Below are positions 11,896 to 19,026 of a DNA stretch of 20,021 nt, piece after piece; the first letter of the stretch is position 1, and the number at the start of each line of letters is the position of its first letter. This stretch comes from a virus. The notes beneath the pieces were generated by a model that did not search any database, had not been told where the DNA came from, and saw only the letters and a program-made list of their open reading frames with translations. The stretch spans positions 1-20,021 of IMG/VR virus record IMGVR_UViG_3300020169_000927, one strand, 5' to 3'. Position numbers and translations under genes: made by a program.

Positions 11896-13932
11896 ATGAA
11901 AAGATTATTAAGCCCATGGTGGGCACTACTCACACTAGCAGCTTTAACATATATGTTTGCTACTCCATCTAACTTTATTCAAAGTGTTAAATTAAATTAC
12001 TTTGATACTCTTATTGTTAATCAAGAGCCTGTTGAGAATAACATATACGTTGCAGAGATAGATGAAGCAGCATTAGAGAAGTATGGTCAATATCCTTTTC
12101 CGAGAGACATATATGGTGATATTATCAGAGACATATACGATCGTGGTGCTGGATTAGTTGTATGGAATATAATGATGCCAGAACCAGATCGTTTTGGTGG
12201 TGATGCTGTTTTAGGTAATGTGTTATATGACTATCCAGTTGTAGTAGCAACAAGACCATCACATAAGAGTGTTAATGAAGCTATCAATCCTGGGGCTGCT
12301 ATTATCAATCCAGAATACTTAGATATGCTATTACCATATGATGGAATTATAGCCAACATATCTGACATTGAATTTAATGCAGTAGGATCTGGTATAGTAA
12401 GCACAGAACCAGAAATAGATGGTGTAGTTAGAAGGATGCCTACTGTAGCTGTAGTAGACGGCACGTTATACCCGTCTCTGGCGCTAGAAACCCTAAGAGT
12501 AGTGGCTGGTGATATATCTTTTCAAATTAAACTACAACCCAATGGTGTAGAGAAAATGAGAATACCTCAGTTTGGTATTATCCCAACAGATAATGAAGGA
12601 CGTGTATGGATTGATTGGTCACAGAAATCTAAGAATGTATCTGTAGCAAACATGCCAGATGACTTTGCTGGAGCGGTTGTTATAGTAGATGTGACTGCAG
12701 CAGGTATTGCTAACCCAGCACCTACTGCCATTGGATCAGTCTTTGCTGGACAGACTCAAGCGGCTGTTCTTGGAACAATGTTTGCTGGTACTAATATACA
12801 AAGACCAGATTGGGCAAGTGCTATAGAATTATTATCATTGGTTGTTGGTAGTTTACTGTTGATCATTTTAAGCAGATGGATGATTGTGGGTCTAATCACA
12901 ACAGTAGCTCTTATTGGATCTATAGTACCGTATTCAATGTATGCGTATGCTACAGATAAGTTTCTTTTAGATGTTACTGCTCCTACTATCACATTTGTGA
13001 TCATAGCGCTACAAGTATACGGTATAAAGTTTGTTAGAGAGTTCTTAGAGAAGCAAGCAATCAAGAAACAATTTGCTGGTTATGCATCAGCAGAAGTTGT
13101 AGAGATATTACAGAAGAATCCAAAATTAATTAAAGAAGGTCAGAAGAAAGAGGTATCCATTGTATTCTCAGACCTTAGAGGTTTCACCCCATTGGGTGAA
13201 TCGTTCGGAGATGATGTTAAAGGCTTGACAACAGTGATGAACAATTATATGGATGCAATAACAAAACCTGTGCTAGATGCAGATGGAATGATTATTAAAT
13301 ATATTGGTGATGCATCAATGCACATACACAACGCTCCAATCAATGATCCGCAACATCCTAAGACAGCGGTTCAGGTTGGACTCAACATGCTAAAAGCAGT
13401 GGAGAAATTTAATGAAAAACTTATGGAACAAGGTAAACCGAAAGTTGGTATGGGTGCCGGTATTAATACTGGCCTTGGTTATGTTGGAGAGATGGGTTCT
13501 AATGCCCGCCACTCCTATGATATCCTCGGAGACAGTGTCAGTACAGCCGCTAGACTCGAAAGCGCCTGTAAAGGATACGGAGTAGTCTTAATTGTAGGAC
13601 CTGCAACTTATGATGCTACAGAGAACGACTTCTTTTATTTGAAGTTGGACGATTTGGCAGTTAAGGGTAAGTCTATAGGACTAGAAATTTATACAGTCCT
13701 AGATATTGAAAGGTCCAAGCATGGCGTGTCCATGCTTGACCACAACACAATGCATAACTTTTATAGAACACAACACTTTGATCAAGCTATTGTTATCTGC
13801 GAACAACTAAAAGGCTGCTTTGAAGGTAAGATGGATGAATACTATGATATATGGATTGATCGTTGTGAGTATATGAAGAAACAAGATTTGTCTTACGATT
13901 GGGATGGAATCTTTAGAGCAACCTCAAAATAG
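11896..13932 (+). CDS. CHASE2-domain class III adenylate cyclase
   Basis: The 678-residue protein has an N-terminal membrane segment (about 7-23), an extracytoplasmic CHASE2 domain (about 30-300; note VAEIDEAALEKYGQYPFPR and EPEIDGVVRRMP), three membrane spans (about 309-378), and a cytoplasmic class III cyclase domain (about 415-600). Visible catalytic residues: metal-binding D426 in VFSDLRGF and D472 in KYIGDA, purine-selecting K468 and D542 (the Lys/Asp pair typical of ATP use), and transition-state R553 in AARLES. The usual transition-state Asn is replaced by Ser 549 (GDSVSTAAR). The C-terminal tail (YRTQHFDQA through WDGIF) is the standard ending of bacterial CHASE2 cyclases, so the gene looks complete. 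GAGGATATA gives a ribosome site. Predicted role: sense an extracytoplasmic cue, perhaps through the FecR-domain protein, and change host cAMP. Activity depends on tolerance of Ser 549. Confidence 0.92.
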   Translation: MKRLLSPWWALLTLAALTYMFATPSNFIQSVKLNYFDTLIVNQEPVENNIYVAEIDEAALEKYGQYPFPRDIYGDIIRDIYDRGAGLVVWNIMMPEPDRFGGDAVLGNVLYDYPVVVATRPSHKSVNEAINPGAAIINPEYLDMLLPYDGIIANISDIEFNAVGSGIVSTEPEIDGVVRRMPTVAVVDGTLYPSLALETLRVVAGDISFQIKLQPNGVEKMRIPQFGIIPTDNEGRVWIDWSQKSKNVSVANMPDDFAGAVVIVDVTAAGIANPAPTAIGSVFAGQTQAAVLGTMFAGTNIQRPDWASAIELLSLVVGSLLLIILSRWMIVGLITTVALIGSIVPYSMYAYATDKFLLDVTAPTITFVIIALQVYGIKFVREFLEKQAIKKQFAGYASAEVVEILQKNPKLIKEGQKKEVSIVFSDLRGFTPLGESFGDDVKGLTTVMNNYMDAITKPVLDADGMIIKYIGDASMHIHNAPINDPQHPKTAVQVGLNMLKAVEKFNEKLMEQGKPKVGMGAGINTGLGYVGEMGSNARHSYDILGDSVSTAARLESACKGYGVVLIVGPATYDATENDFFYLKLDDLAVKGKSIGLEIYTVLDIERSKHGVSMLDHNTMHNFYRTQHFDQAIVICEQLKGCFEGKMDEYYDIWIDRCEYMKKQDLSYDWDGIFRATSK

Positions 13933-13935
13933 ATT

Positions 13936-14646
13936 TTAAAAATTTGTTATCTGTACATGCTTTTCAAATGACGGGAAGGACCATAAGTCATCAAGGTTTC
14001 CCTTACGGTGACTTTCTATTAGTATATCTCTGTTTAAGACATCTGGATGTGTTTTTCTGTCCATATTAGAATTTGGATAACCGATCCCAACAATACACTT
14101 TGCAAATGTGTTTTTAATACCTAACACATCATCTTCTCTAAATGCAGAACAACAGCCTGTTCTATATCCTAATAAATTGGCCGTAAGTAATAATTGACCT
14201 ATAGCTATTCCTGTACCAATATCAATTATTCTATTTTTAACTATATGGGTATACAGATCCTCTTTATAGGTCTCATCATCAACAATCAGGTGAGTTCTTG
14301 CTCTGGCTTTAGATTGATCCCAATCATCACAGAAAGCTATTATTAAATTTGCATTTAGCTGAGAATTGGTTACACAGTATTCATCTGGAGTATCTCCATT
14401 ACTACTTATAGGAACACTATCATCAGCTACAGAGAAGTATTTTGTTCTGCTATAAACTTCCTCTATTTTAGACTGGTTAGAAGACCAATATATTTTGTAA
14501 TTAGTTTCATTCTGTTTTGTAGGTGCATATCGAATAGAGGAGAGCATCAAATCAATGTCTTCTTGTGGAATGTTTATATCACGTTTCCAGTTTCTTTGAC
14601 ATGGATTAGTGTTTTTTATAGCTGAGAGAAGCTCATCTTTATCCAT
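13936..14646 (-). CDS. Nitroreductase-family FMN oxidoreductase
   Basis: A 236-residue protein read leftward from an ATG preceded by AGAGGAA. It fits the nitroreductase fold: QRNWKRDINIPQEDIDLML at 17-35 (FMN phosphate-binding Arg region), SSIRYAPTKQNETNYKIYW at 36-54 (the APS-x-N-x-QP loop), DIGTGIAIGQLLLTANLLGY at 142-161 (central helix followed by the GCCSAF segment), and CIVGIGYPN near 184-192. Members reduce nitro groups, quinones or flavins, or act as dehydrogenases in biosynthesis. It ends 3 bases from the convergent cyclase gene without a terminator hairpin, and starts divergently from the short SDR gene across a 157-base AT-rich gap. The substrate is unknown; the neighbouring oxygenases suggest a place in the same redox pathway. 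Confidence 0.75.
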   Translation of the reverse strand: MDKDELLSAIKNTNPCQRNWKRDINIPQEDIDLMLSSIRYAPTKQNETNYKIYWSSNQSKIEEVYSRTKYFSVADDSVPISSNGDTPDEYCVTNSQLNANLIIAFCDDWDQSKARARTHLIVDDETYKEDLYTHIVKNRIIDIGTGIAIGQLLLTANLLGYRTGCCSAFREDDVLGIKNTFAKCIVGIGYPNSNMDRKTHPDVLNRDILIESHRKGNLDDLWSFPSFEKHVQITNF

Positions 14647-14738
14647 TATATTCCTCTTTATTTAACTTATTTAGTGTATCTTTTATGTTACACTTTAGCG
14701 TTATTTTAAAATTAATTGTAAAAAAAGCAAATTAGTTG

Positions 14739-14767
14739 TTTACATCTATATCTATATGTGTTATATT
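14739..14767 (+). promoter_or_regulatory. Extended -10 sigma70-like promoter
   Basis: TTTACA at 14739-14744 and TATATT at 14762-14767, spacer 17, with TGT directly before the -10 (extended -10). It starts the two-gene SDR and AspH-like transcript, and excludes the longer SDR reading frame from ATG 14756, which would begin upstream of the transcript start. Confidence 0.65.
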
Positions 14768-14803
14768 AGTTATAGAAACAACAACAAAGTAAAGATTTAC
14801 ATA

Positions 14804-15226
14804 ATGGAATTTTATATTACCGGTACTAGACGAGGCTTAGGTAAAGCTCTTGTTGACAAGTACGGAAACGTAAATACATTAGATGAATGTGATGTGTTTA
14901 TTAACTGTAAGCACAATGGCTTTGAGCAAGTAGAAATGCTATACAAAGCAGCTAAGTTAGACAAACGAATCATTAACATTGGATCTCACGCAAGTGATTT
15001 TACTTACCTACACGAATATGCTGTAGAGAAGAGAGCATTACGTGAAGCAAATGCTATGATGTTTATAAAAGGTATAAAGACTACTTGTCTTAACTTTGGA
15101 TATATAGACACAGAGAGATCAGCTCATAAAGAAGTTGAGAAGATGTCTATAGATTATATAATAGAGGTTATAGAATGGGTACTACTACAACCACACTCAG
15201 TCAAGGAACTAACAATATCAGCATAG
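14804..15226 (+). CDS. Very short SDR-like oxidoreductase
   Basis: The start is ATG 14804, the first one downstream of the promoter, giving 140 residues. The protein opens with a Rossmann NAD(P) motif, FYITGTRRGLGKAL at 3-16 (TGxxxGLG). It retains the other SDR landmarks in compressed form: DVFINCKHNG at about 30-39, an active-site Ser in INIGSHAS at about 57-64, Y-x-x-x-K in YAVEKRAL at about 73-80, and CLNFGYIDTE at about 95-104 (the PG-x-I-x-T segment). Normal SDRs are about 250 residues; here several helices between these motifs are missing, yet the frame is intact. It may be a minimal active reductase, or a binding protein that kept only the cofactor core. It is co-transcribed with the AspH-like gene. 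Confidence 0.7.
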   Translation: MEFYITGTRRGLGKALVDKYGNVNTLDECDVFINCKHNGFEQVEMLYKAAKLDKRIINIGSHASDFTYLHEYAVEKRALREANAMMFIKGIKTTCLNFGYIDTERSAHKEVEKMSIDYIIEVIEWVLLQPHSVKELTISA

Positions 15227-15654
15227 ACATTGATCATATACTATTAGAGATATCCAGTCTTCCTGAATATAACGAACAGCTATCGTTACAGATATCTTCT
15301 CAAGGAGCGTCTGCAGAAGGTAGGTTTAATAACCTATCATCTAGTGAAAAGGATTTTAATCATTTTGCTTATGATCTACCATATACCAACTCTGTTATAA
15401 GCTCTCTAGGAATGTATCGCACTCGTCTAATGAAGATGACAGAAAAGACATGCTATACCTATCATTGGGATCCATCTAAGAGAATGCATATACCTTTAGT
15501 TACCAACGACGATTGTTTCTTTGTTATAGAGGATCAGGTCAGTAGATATCCAGCAGATGGTTCTCACTACTTAGTAGACACAACTAAGAAACACACATTT
15601 GTTAATGCTTCTAGGTTTGAGCGGATTCACATTGTGGGTTGCGTAGATAGTTAA
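15175..15654 (+). CDS. Aspartyl/asparaginyl beta-hydroxylase-like oxygenase
   Basis: ATG 15175 lies within the end of the SDR gene (52-base overlap) and has GAGG 7 bases upstream. The 159-residue protein matches the AspH-like double-stranded beta-helix: YHWDPSKRMHIPLVTND at 96-112 (R103, H105, the R-x-H-x-P motif), and KKHTFVNASRFERIHIVG at 138-155 (distal H140, 2-oxoglutarate-binding Arg at 147 or 150). This family hydroxylates peptides or small molecules with Fe(II) and 2-oxoglutarate, and often uses two His ligands without the carboxylate. The N-terminal 60 residues are not recognised. Its end overlaps the convergent gene by 44 bases. Substrate unknown. Confidence 0.7.
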   Translation: MGTTTTTLSQGTNNISIDIDHILLEISSLPEYNEQLSLQISSQGASAEGRFNNLSSSEKDFNHFAYDLPYTNSVISSLGMYRTRLMKMTEKTCYTYHWDPSKRMHIPLVTNDDCFFVIEDQVSRYPADGSHYLVDTTKKHTFVNASRFERIHIVGCVDS

Positions 15655-16165
15655 TATCACCTTTATAAAACACATACTGTAGATTGTTTGCTTTCTTTAA
15701 AGGTGGGCTTCCTATCTGTAGCTTATCTGGATACACATTCCATTCTTTAAATATATCAGGGCGGGCTCTTTTTAGTTTAGTAAAGAAACCTTTACTGAAT
15801 TCACGTGTCCAAATTATAAGAGGTACATTAAGATTATCTACACAATAGGTAAGCTCTTTAAAATCATCCACCTTTTCAAACATAGATGTTCCATCTGTTC
15901 TAAAGTCTTTGTAATGATAATACCTGGACATGACTCTTACTACTCCAGGATATATATTCTCACATCCAGAGCATAACACAGGTTTGTTATTATCAAATAC
16001 AAAGTTAAACATTACCATTCTATCTAAGTTTAGATTTGAAAAAGAGTAGTTATCTGATAATCTATCGGTGTCTTTTTCTATTTGTAGTTGTAGAAAAGCA
16101 TCGTTACACAAGTCAGTTTCTTCATAAGTAATTTTCGAGTCTTTTATATAAGAAACTATTCTCAC
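15611..16165 (-). CDS. Hypothetical protein, last gene of leftward oxygenase operon
   Basis: A 184-residue protein that I do not confidently recognise. It starts in an ATGA overlap with the upstream oxygenase gene and ends inside the convergent AspH-like gene. Features: a central strand MVMFNFVFDNNKPVLCSGC, then GVVRVMSRYYHYKDFRTDG, which weakly recalls the acetyl-CoA motif strand and loop of GNAT acyltransferases, then VPLIIWTREFSKGFFTKLK and a C-terminal LQYVFYKGDINYL. There is no signal or membrane segment. Strict coupling to the operon suggests a part in the same pathway, possibly as an acyl- or amino-group transferase, but that is a guess. Confidence 0.6.
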   Translation of the reverse strand: MRIVSYIKDSKITYEETDLCNDAFLQLQIEKDTDRLSDNYSFSNLNLDRMVMFNFVFDNNKPVLCSGCENIYPGVVRVMSRYYHYKDFRTDGTSMFEKVDDFKELTYCVDNLNVPLIIWTREFSKGFFTKLKRARPDIFKEWNVYPDKLQIGSPPLKKANNLQYVFYKGDINYLRNPQCESAQT

Positions 16166-16827
16166 AGAATTGATTCAACTCTATCTTTAAACGAATGGAA
16201 GTCAATAGCAGGTATGTTATTCCATCTTGTGACAAAGGCACATCTAGGAGCCTCTGTAATAATTACTCTATGCATTATCTCTGTATCAATAAGACAAGGC
16301 TTATCAATAATAATCTCACCAATCTTACGATCAGCTAAAAACTTTTCAAACTCTGGTGTACCTTGACCCATTTGACTTTGCGCTTTAAATTCGTGGTAAT
16401 AGTAATACCCCTGAGCGTTCTTTTCAGGTAGGCATATCTCATCTTCTAATGTTTCAAAATAATCTAAACGACTCGCTCCAAGTACTGGATATATGATATT
16501 GTATCCTTGGCTGTGTTCTCTATTCTGATCTATATCAGTATGAGGGAATACATCTTTCTCTGTACTATCAGCAGTATTAAATCCAGTTGATCTAAACTGA
16601 TAATGTGGATGTACTTTTCTATGTTGAGATAAGATAGGATCATATATAGCTTCATAGCCAGTGTCTTCACCTGTCATATTAAACTCTAATGAATAACTTT
16701 CGAATGGTGTCTTACCAAAAACATTAAAGTCCTCTCCAGCTCTCGCACCTTTTACTTTTTCATATAGATCGAGTAACAGTTCGTGTTGAGGATCAACGTC
16801 TACATATTCTGCAATGCCTGGTATCAT
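16162..16827 (-). CDS. 2OG-Fe(II) oxygenase-like protein
   Basis: A 221-residue protein coupled at both ends by ATGA overlaps. The iron-binding pattern of 2-oxoglutarate oxygenases is visible: FPHTDIDQN at 94-102 (H96-x-D98), then a strand YNIIYPVLGASRLDYFE at 109-125, and PCLIDTEIMHRVII at 177-190 with distal H186, followed by Arg 195 for 2-oxoglutarate. Spacing of about 90 residues between the first His and the distal His fits the prolyl-hydroxylase/PhyH-like fold. Such enzymes hydroxylate or otherwise oxidise peptides, nucleobases or small molecules. Marine T4-like phages often carry several. Its neighbours here are redox and transfer enzymes rather than DNA genes. Confidence 0.7.
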   Translation of the reverse strand: MIPGIAEYVDVDPQHELLLDLYEKVKGARAGEDFNVFGKTPFESYSLEFNMTGEDTGYEAIYDPILSQHRKVHPHYQFRSTGFNTADSTEKDVFPHTDIDQNREHSQGYNIIYPVLGASRLDYFETLEDEICLPEKNAQGYYYYHEFKAQSQMGQGTPEFEKFLADRKIGEIIIDKPCLIDTEIMHRVIITEAPRCAFVTRWNNIPAIDFHSFKDRVESIL

Positions 16828-17228
16828 AATACACCTTCAATAAATGGATCATCATATTCTTTTACGAACACACCATCTTCTATAAGCATAGCATATCGTT
16901 TACATCTGATACCCATATAATCACCAAAGTCAACATCTTTACCAATGTACTTACTAAACACTGCTAACGGATCTGCTACTGCGTCAATATCAGGATGACC
17001 ATGTAGTACATTCCATTCATGCATAACACTTGGATCATTAACAGCAACAAATACTACCTTAGCATCTAGCTTATCTAAATTCTTTGCAAAGCCTGGTAGA
17101 TGTCTTTTAGTACATCCTGGAGTAAAAGCTCCTGGTACTCCACATAGTATAACTTTACCTTGTGGTAATGTATAAGGTACATAGTCATCATCTTTAAGTA
17201 TGTATAGCCCTTTAGTGTCTAATCCCAT
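16824..17228 (-). CDS. Peroxiredoxin, Prx5-like
   Basis: A 134-residue thioredoxin-fold peroxidase. The peroxidatic site reads VPGAFTPGCTKRHLPGF at 31-47 with Cys 39, the PGAFTP-x-C-x-x-HLPG signature of the Prx5 subfamily. VFVAVNDPSVMHEW at 59-72 and RCKRYAMLIEDG at 108-119 are the other conserved strands (the first usually followed by W). It is slightly shorter than typical Prx5 (about 160), lacking part of the C-terminus. No clear resolving Cys is seen, so it may be a 1-Cys enzyme. It removes hydroperoxides, which would fit a pathway with several oxygenases and a flavin reductase. ATG 17228 overlaps the upstream gene by 10 bases. Confidence 0.85.
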   Translation of the reverse strand: MGLDTKGLYILKDDDYVPYTLPQGKVILCGVPGAFTPGCTKRHLPGFAKNLDKLDAKVVFVAVNDPSVMHEWNVLHGHPDIDAVADPLAVFSKYIGKDVDFGDYMGIRCKRYAMLIEDGVFVKEYDDPFIEGVL

Positions 17229-17803
17229 TTCTCATTCCAATCATTATATTCATTTTTAAAATAATCTTTATTGTCTGATTTATATAGTAGATAGTTGTTT
17301 ATCTTATCAGACATCTCAATAAAGTGTTCTTGGTTATCTGGTATAACATGCTTCCAACCATATGTAGATACGTCTGTATGTATTACATTAGCACCCAACT
17401 TCTTAAATATATCTTTAGTCTGAGCCATGTGTCTACTACCACCCTCTTTACCACTAGGAGTAAACGTAAGAAGTATTACATGCTTATTAGACCAAGGATA
17501 TCCTTTGCCATGCTCTAAGTTCATATTTGATATTACTACAGCCCAGTCTAGTAGGTTCTTTGTACTTGAACTCATCATACCAGTAAACTCTGGTATTGCA
17601 AATACAAACTTATCAAACTGATACATCATATCAAATACAGCAGTAACATCTTCAGGTATATCTGCATCCATACCATTAACATTTACCACAGGTATATCAT
17701 AGTCAGCCAAGCAATCTATTCTGTCAAACTCACAACTTAATAGCTGTAGCCCTCTATAATTAATACTGTTAGGTGCTTGTGATGTACTCAGTGCTAATAT
17801 CAT
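17219..17803 (-). CDS. NADPH-dependent FMN reductase-like flavodoxin-fold protein
   Basis: A 194-residue protein with the flavodoxin-like FMN reductase layout: LALSTSQAPNSINYRGLQLL at 3-22 (phosphate-binding loop, S-x-x-S-x-N-x), FDKFVFAIPEFTGMMSSSTK at 63-82 followed by NLLDW (the P-x-Y/F-x-G-x-x-x-x-x-K-N-x-x-D motif that holds the isoalloxazine ring), and NKHVILLTFTPSGKEGGSRH at 105-124. These enzymes supply reduced flavin or reduce quinones. It follows the AspH-methyltransferase gene with an ATGA overlap and precedes the peroxiredoxin. A role as electron supplier for pathway enzymes is plausible. Confidence 0.8.
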   Translation of the reverse strand: MILALSTSQAPNSINYRGLQLLSCEFDRIDCLADYDIPVVNVNGMDADIPEDVTAVFDMMYQFDKFVFAIPEFTGMMSSSTKNLLDWAVVISNMNLEHGKGYPWSNKHVILLTFTPSGKEGGSRHMAQTKDIFKKLGANVIHTDVSTYGWKHVIPDNQEHFIEMSDKINNYLLYKSDNKDYFKNEYNDWNEKWD

Positions 17804-19026
17804 AATGTTACATCCGCCACTAATCTGCGACCCGCAAATATTTCAAGGTCAAGTTTATATTCTTTAAATTCTTTATACATGTTTTTATATTCTTCCATAT
17901 CGTCTGATATTCTATTTAAAATCAAACCAGCTTTCCAATGACGTTGCCATGGCATAGGTTCTTGAATGATAGCATTAGGGCTTTTATATATACCACTAGT
18001 AATCTTATGAAAAAACTCAAAATGATCATCAGGTCTGTATAACAATACACCGCTCCACATAACTTGATCTACATCAAAGTCAACAAGGAAAGCTTCTAAG
18101 TTATTCCAAGACTCGTGTCTAAATTCTATATTATTATAATCTTTCCACTTCTCTGTTGCTATATCAATAGGCTCCTTAGATGTATCAAACCCCATATACT
18201 CAAAATCAGTATAACCTTTTGAGTGTAATATATCTAATACAGGTCCATGTCTACAGCCAACATCAACGATACCTTTACATTGTTTTTCTATAATAATATT
18301 TGCTTGAGTTTCAAATAGCTCATATGCTTCTGGTGAATCGAGATAAGCCATATCACTAAATTCATAATCTTCCTTTAGAGGTACCTTCTGACCGTTGTCT
18401 ATTTTTGTTTTAATTTCTGGCCACGGTACATTCTCACTCGGTTGGTTCCAAAAGTCGTGATCAACATCAAATAGATCATCAACGTCCAGATAACAGTTTA
18501 ATGCTCTGCGAGGTATATTAGTCGGGTCATTTAATGTATAAACACCATGAGCTTGAGTGTTATTATTAAACATTACTATGTCACCTGGGCCATATATACA
18601 ATGTTCATATTCACCCGTCTCATTATTTTTTACATAGAGGTGTACATCATTTTCCATAGCTATGTTAACAGTAATAGGAGGTCTACCAAATTTACTAGGG
18701 TCATCTTCAAATACTACTTTATCCCATTCTGATATTCCAGTCACGTGTGCATTTGATAGTGTATCTACATGCTCTAACAGCTCAGTAGTCTGACATCTCC
18801 AATCCCACATCCAGCCTTTTTTCTTTATAGGGTATCCTATACCTCTTTCAATTGCTTCTTGCAAATGTTTGGGGAAGTTTTCTTCAGAGATATTGTGATA
18901 CCAAATCCCCAGTGGGTTAGGATGTTCAATATGTTCTTCATACACTTCTAGTGGAAACAGTTCATCAAGCTCTCTTACAAACTCTCTCCAATCATAATCT
19001 AGTTTAAATTTTCTAATAACGCTCAT
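17800..19026 (-). CDS. AspH/cupin-like oxygenase domain fused to SAM methyltransferase
   Basis: I start at ATG 19026, in an ATGA overlap with the aminotransferase gene; the frame extends 10 codons further into that gene. The 408-residue protein has two parts. Residues about 1-185 look like an AspH/cupin beta-helix: RPPITVNIAMENDVHLYV at 115-132, GPGDIVMFNNNTQAHGVY at 146-163 (His 160) and RRALNCYLDV at 173-182; a first His at the R-x-H-x-P position is not evident. Residues about 215-408 form a class I methyltransferase with motif I IVDVGCRHGPVLDIL at 243-257, an acidic MGFDTS at 268-273 and VMWSGVLLY at 302-310. The fusion suggests consecutive modification of one substrate, possibly one held by the cupin-like domain. 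The substrate is unknown. Confidence 0.7.
   Translation of the reverse strand: MSVIRKFKLDYDWREFVRELDELFPLEVYEEHIEHPNPLGIWYHNISEENFPKHLQEAIERGIGYPIKKKGWMWDWRCQTTELLEHVDTLSNAHVTGISEWDKVVFEDDPSKFGRPPITVNIAMENDVHLYVKNNETGEYEHCIYGPGDIVMFNNNTQAHGVYTLNDPTNIPRRALNCYLDVDDLFDVDHDFWNQPSENVPWPEIKTKIDNGQKVPLKEDYEFSDMAYLDSPEAYELFETQANIIIEKQCKGIVDVGCRHGPVLDILHSKGYTDFEYMGFDTSKEPIDIATEKWKDYNNIEFRHESWNNLEAFLVDFDVDQVMWSGVLLYRPDDHFEFFHKITSGIYKSPNAIIQEPMPWQRHWKAGLILNRISDDMEEYKNMYKEFKEYKLDLEIFAGRRLVADVTL

Noticed and set aside
13933-13950. Terminator between the convergent cyclase and nitroreductase genes
   Set aside because: Only an AT-only palindrome (TTTTAAAAA type) is present, with no GC stem.
14756-14803. 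Longer N-terminus of the SDR-like protein from ATG 14756
   Set aside because: It would start within the promoter -10 region, before the transcript start, and adds a Lys/Asn-rich stretch ahead of a well-formed Rossmann N-terminus.
17324-17621. Rightward open frames opposite the FMN reductase gene
   Set aside because: Shadows of a gene with clear flavodoxin-fold motifs; low-complexity translations without ribosome sites.
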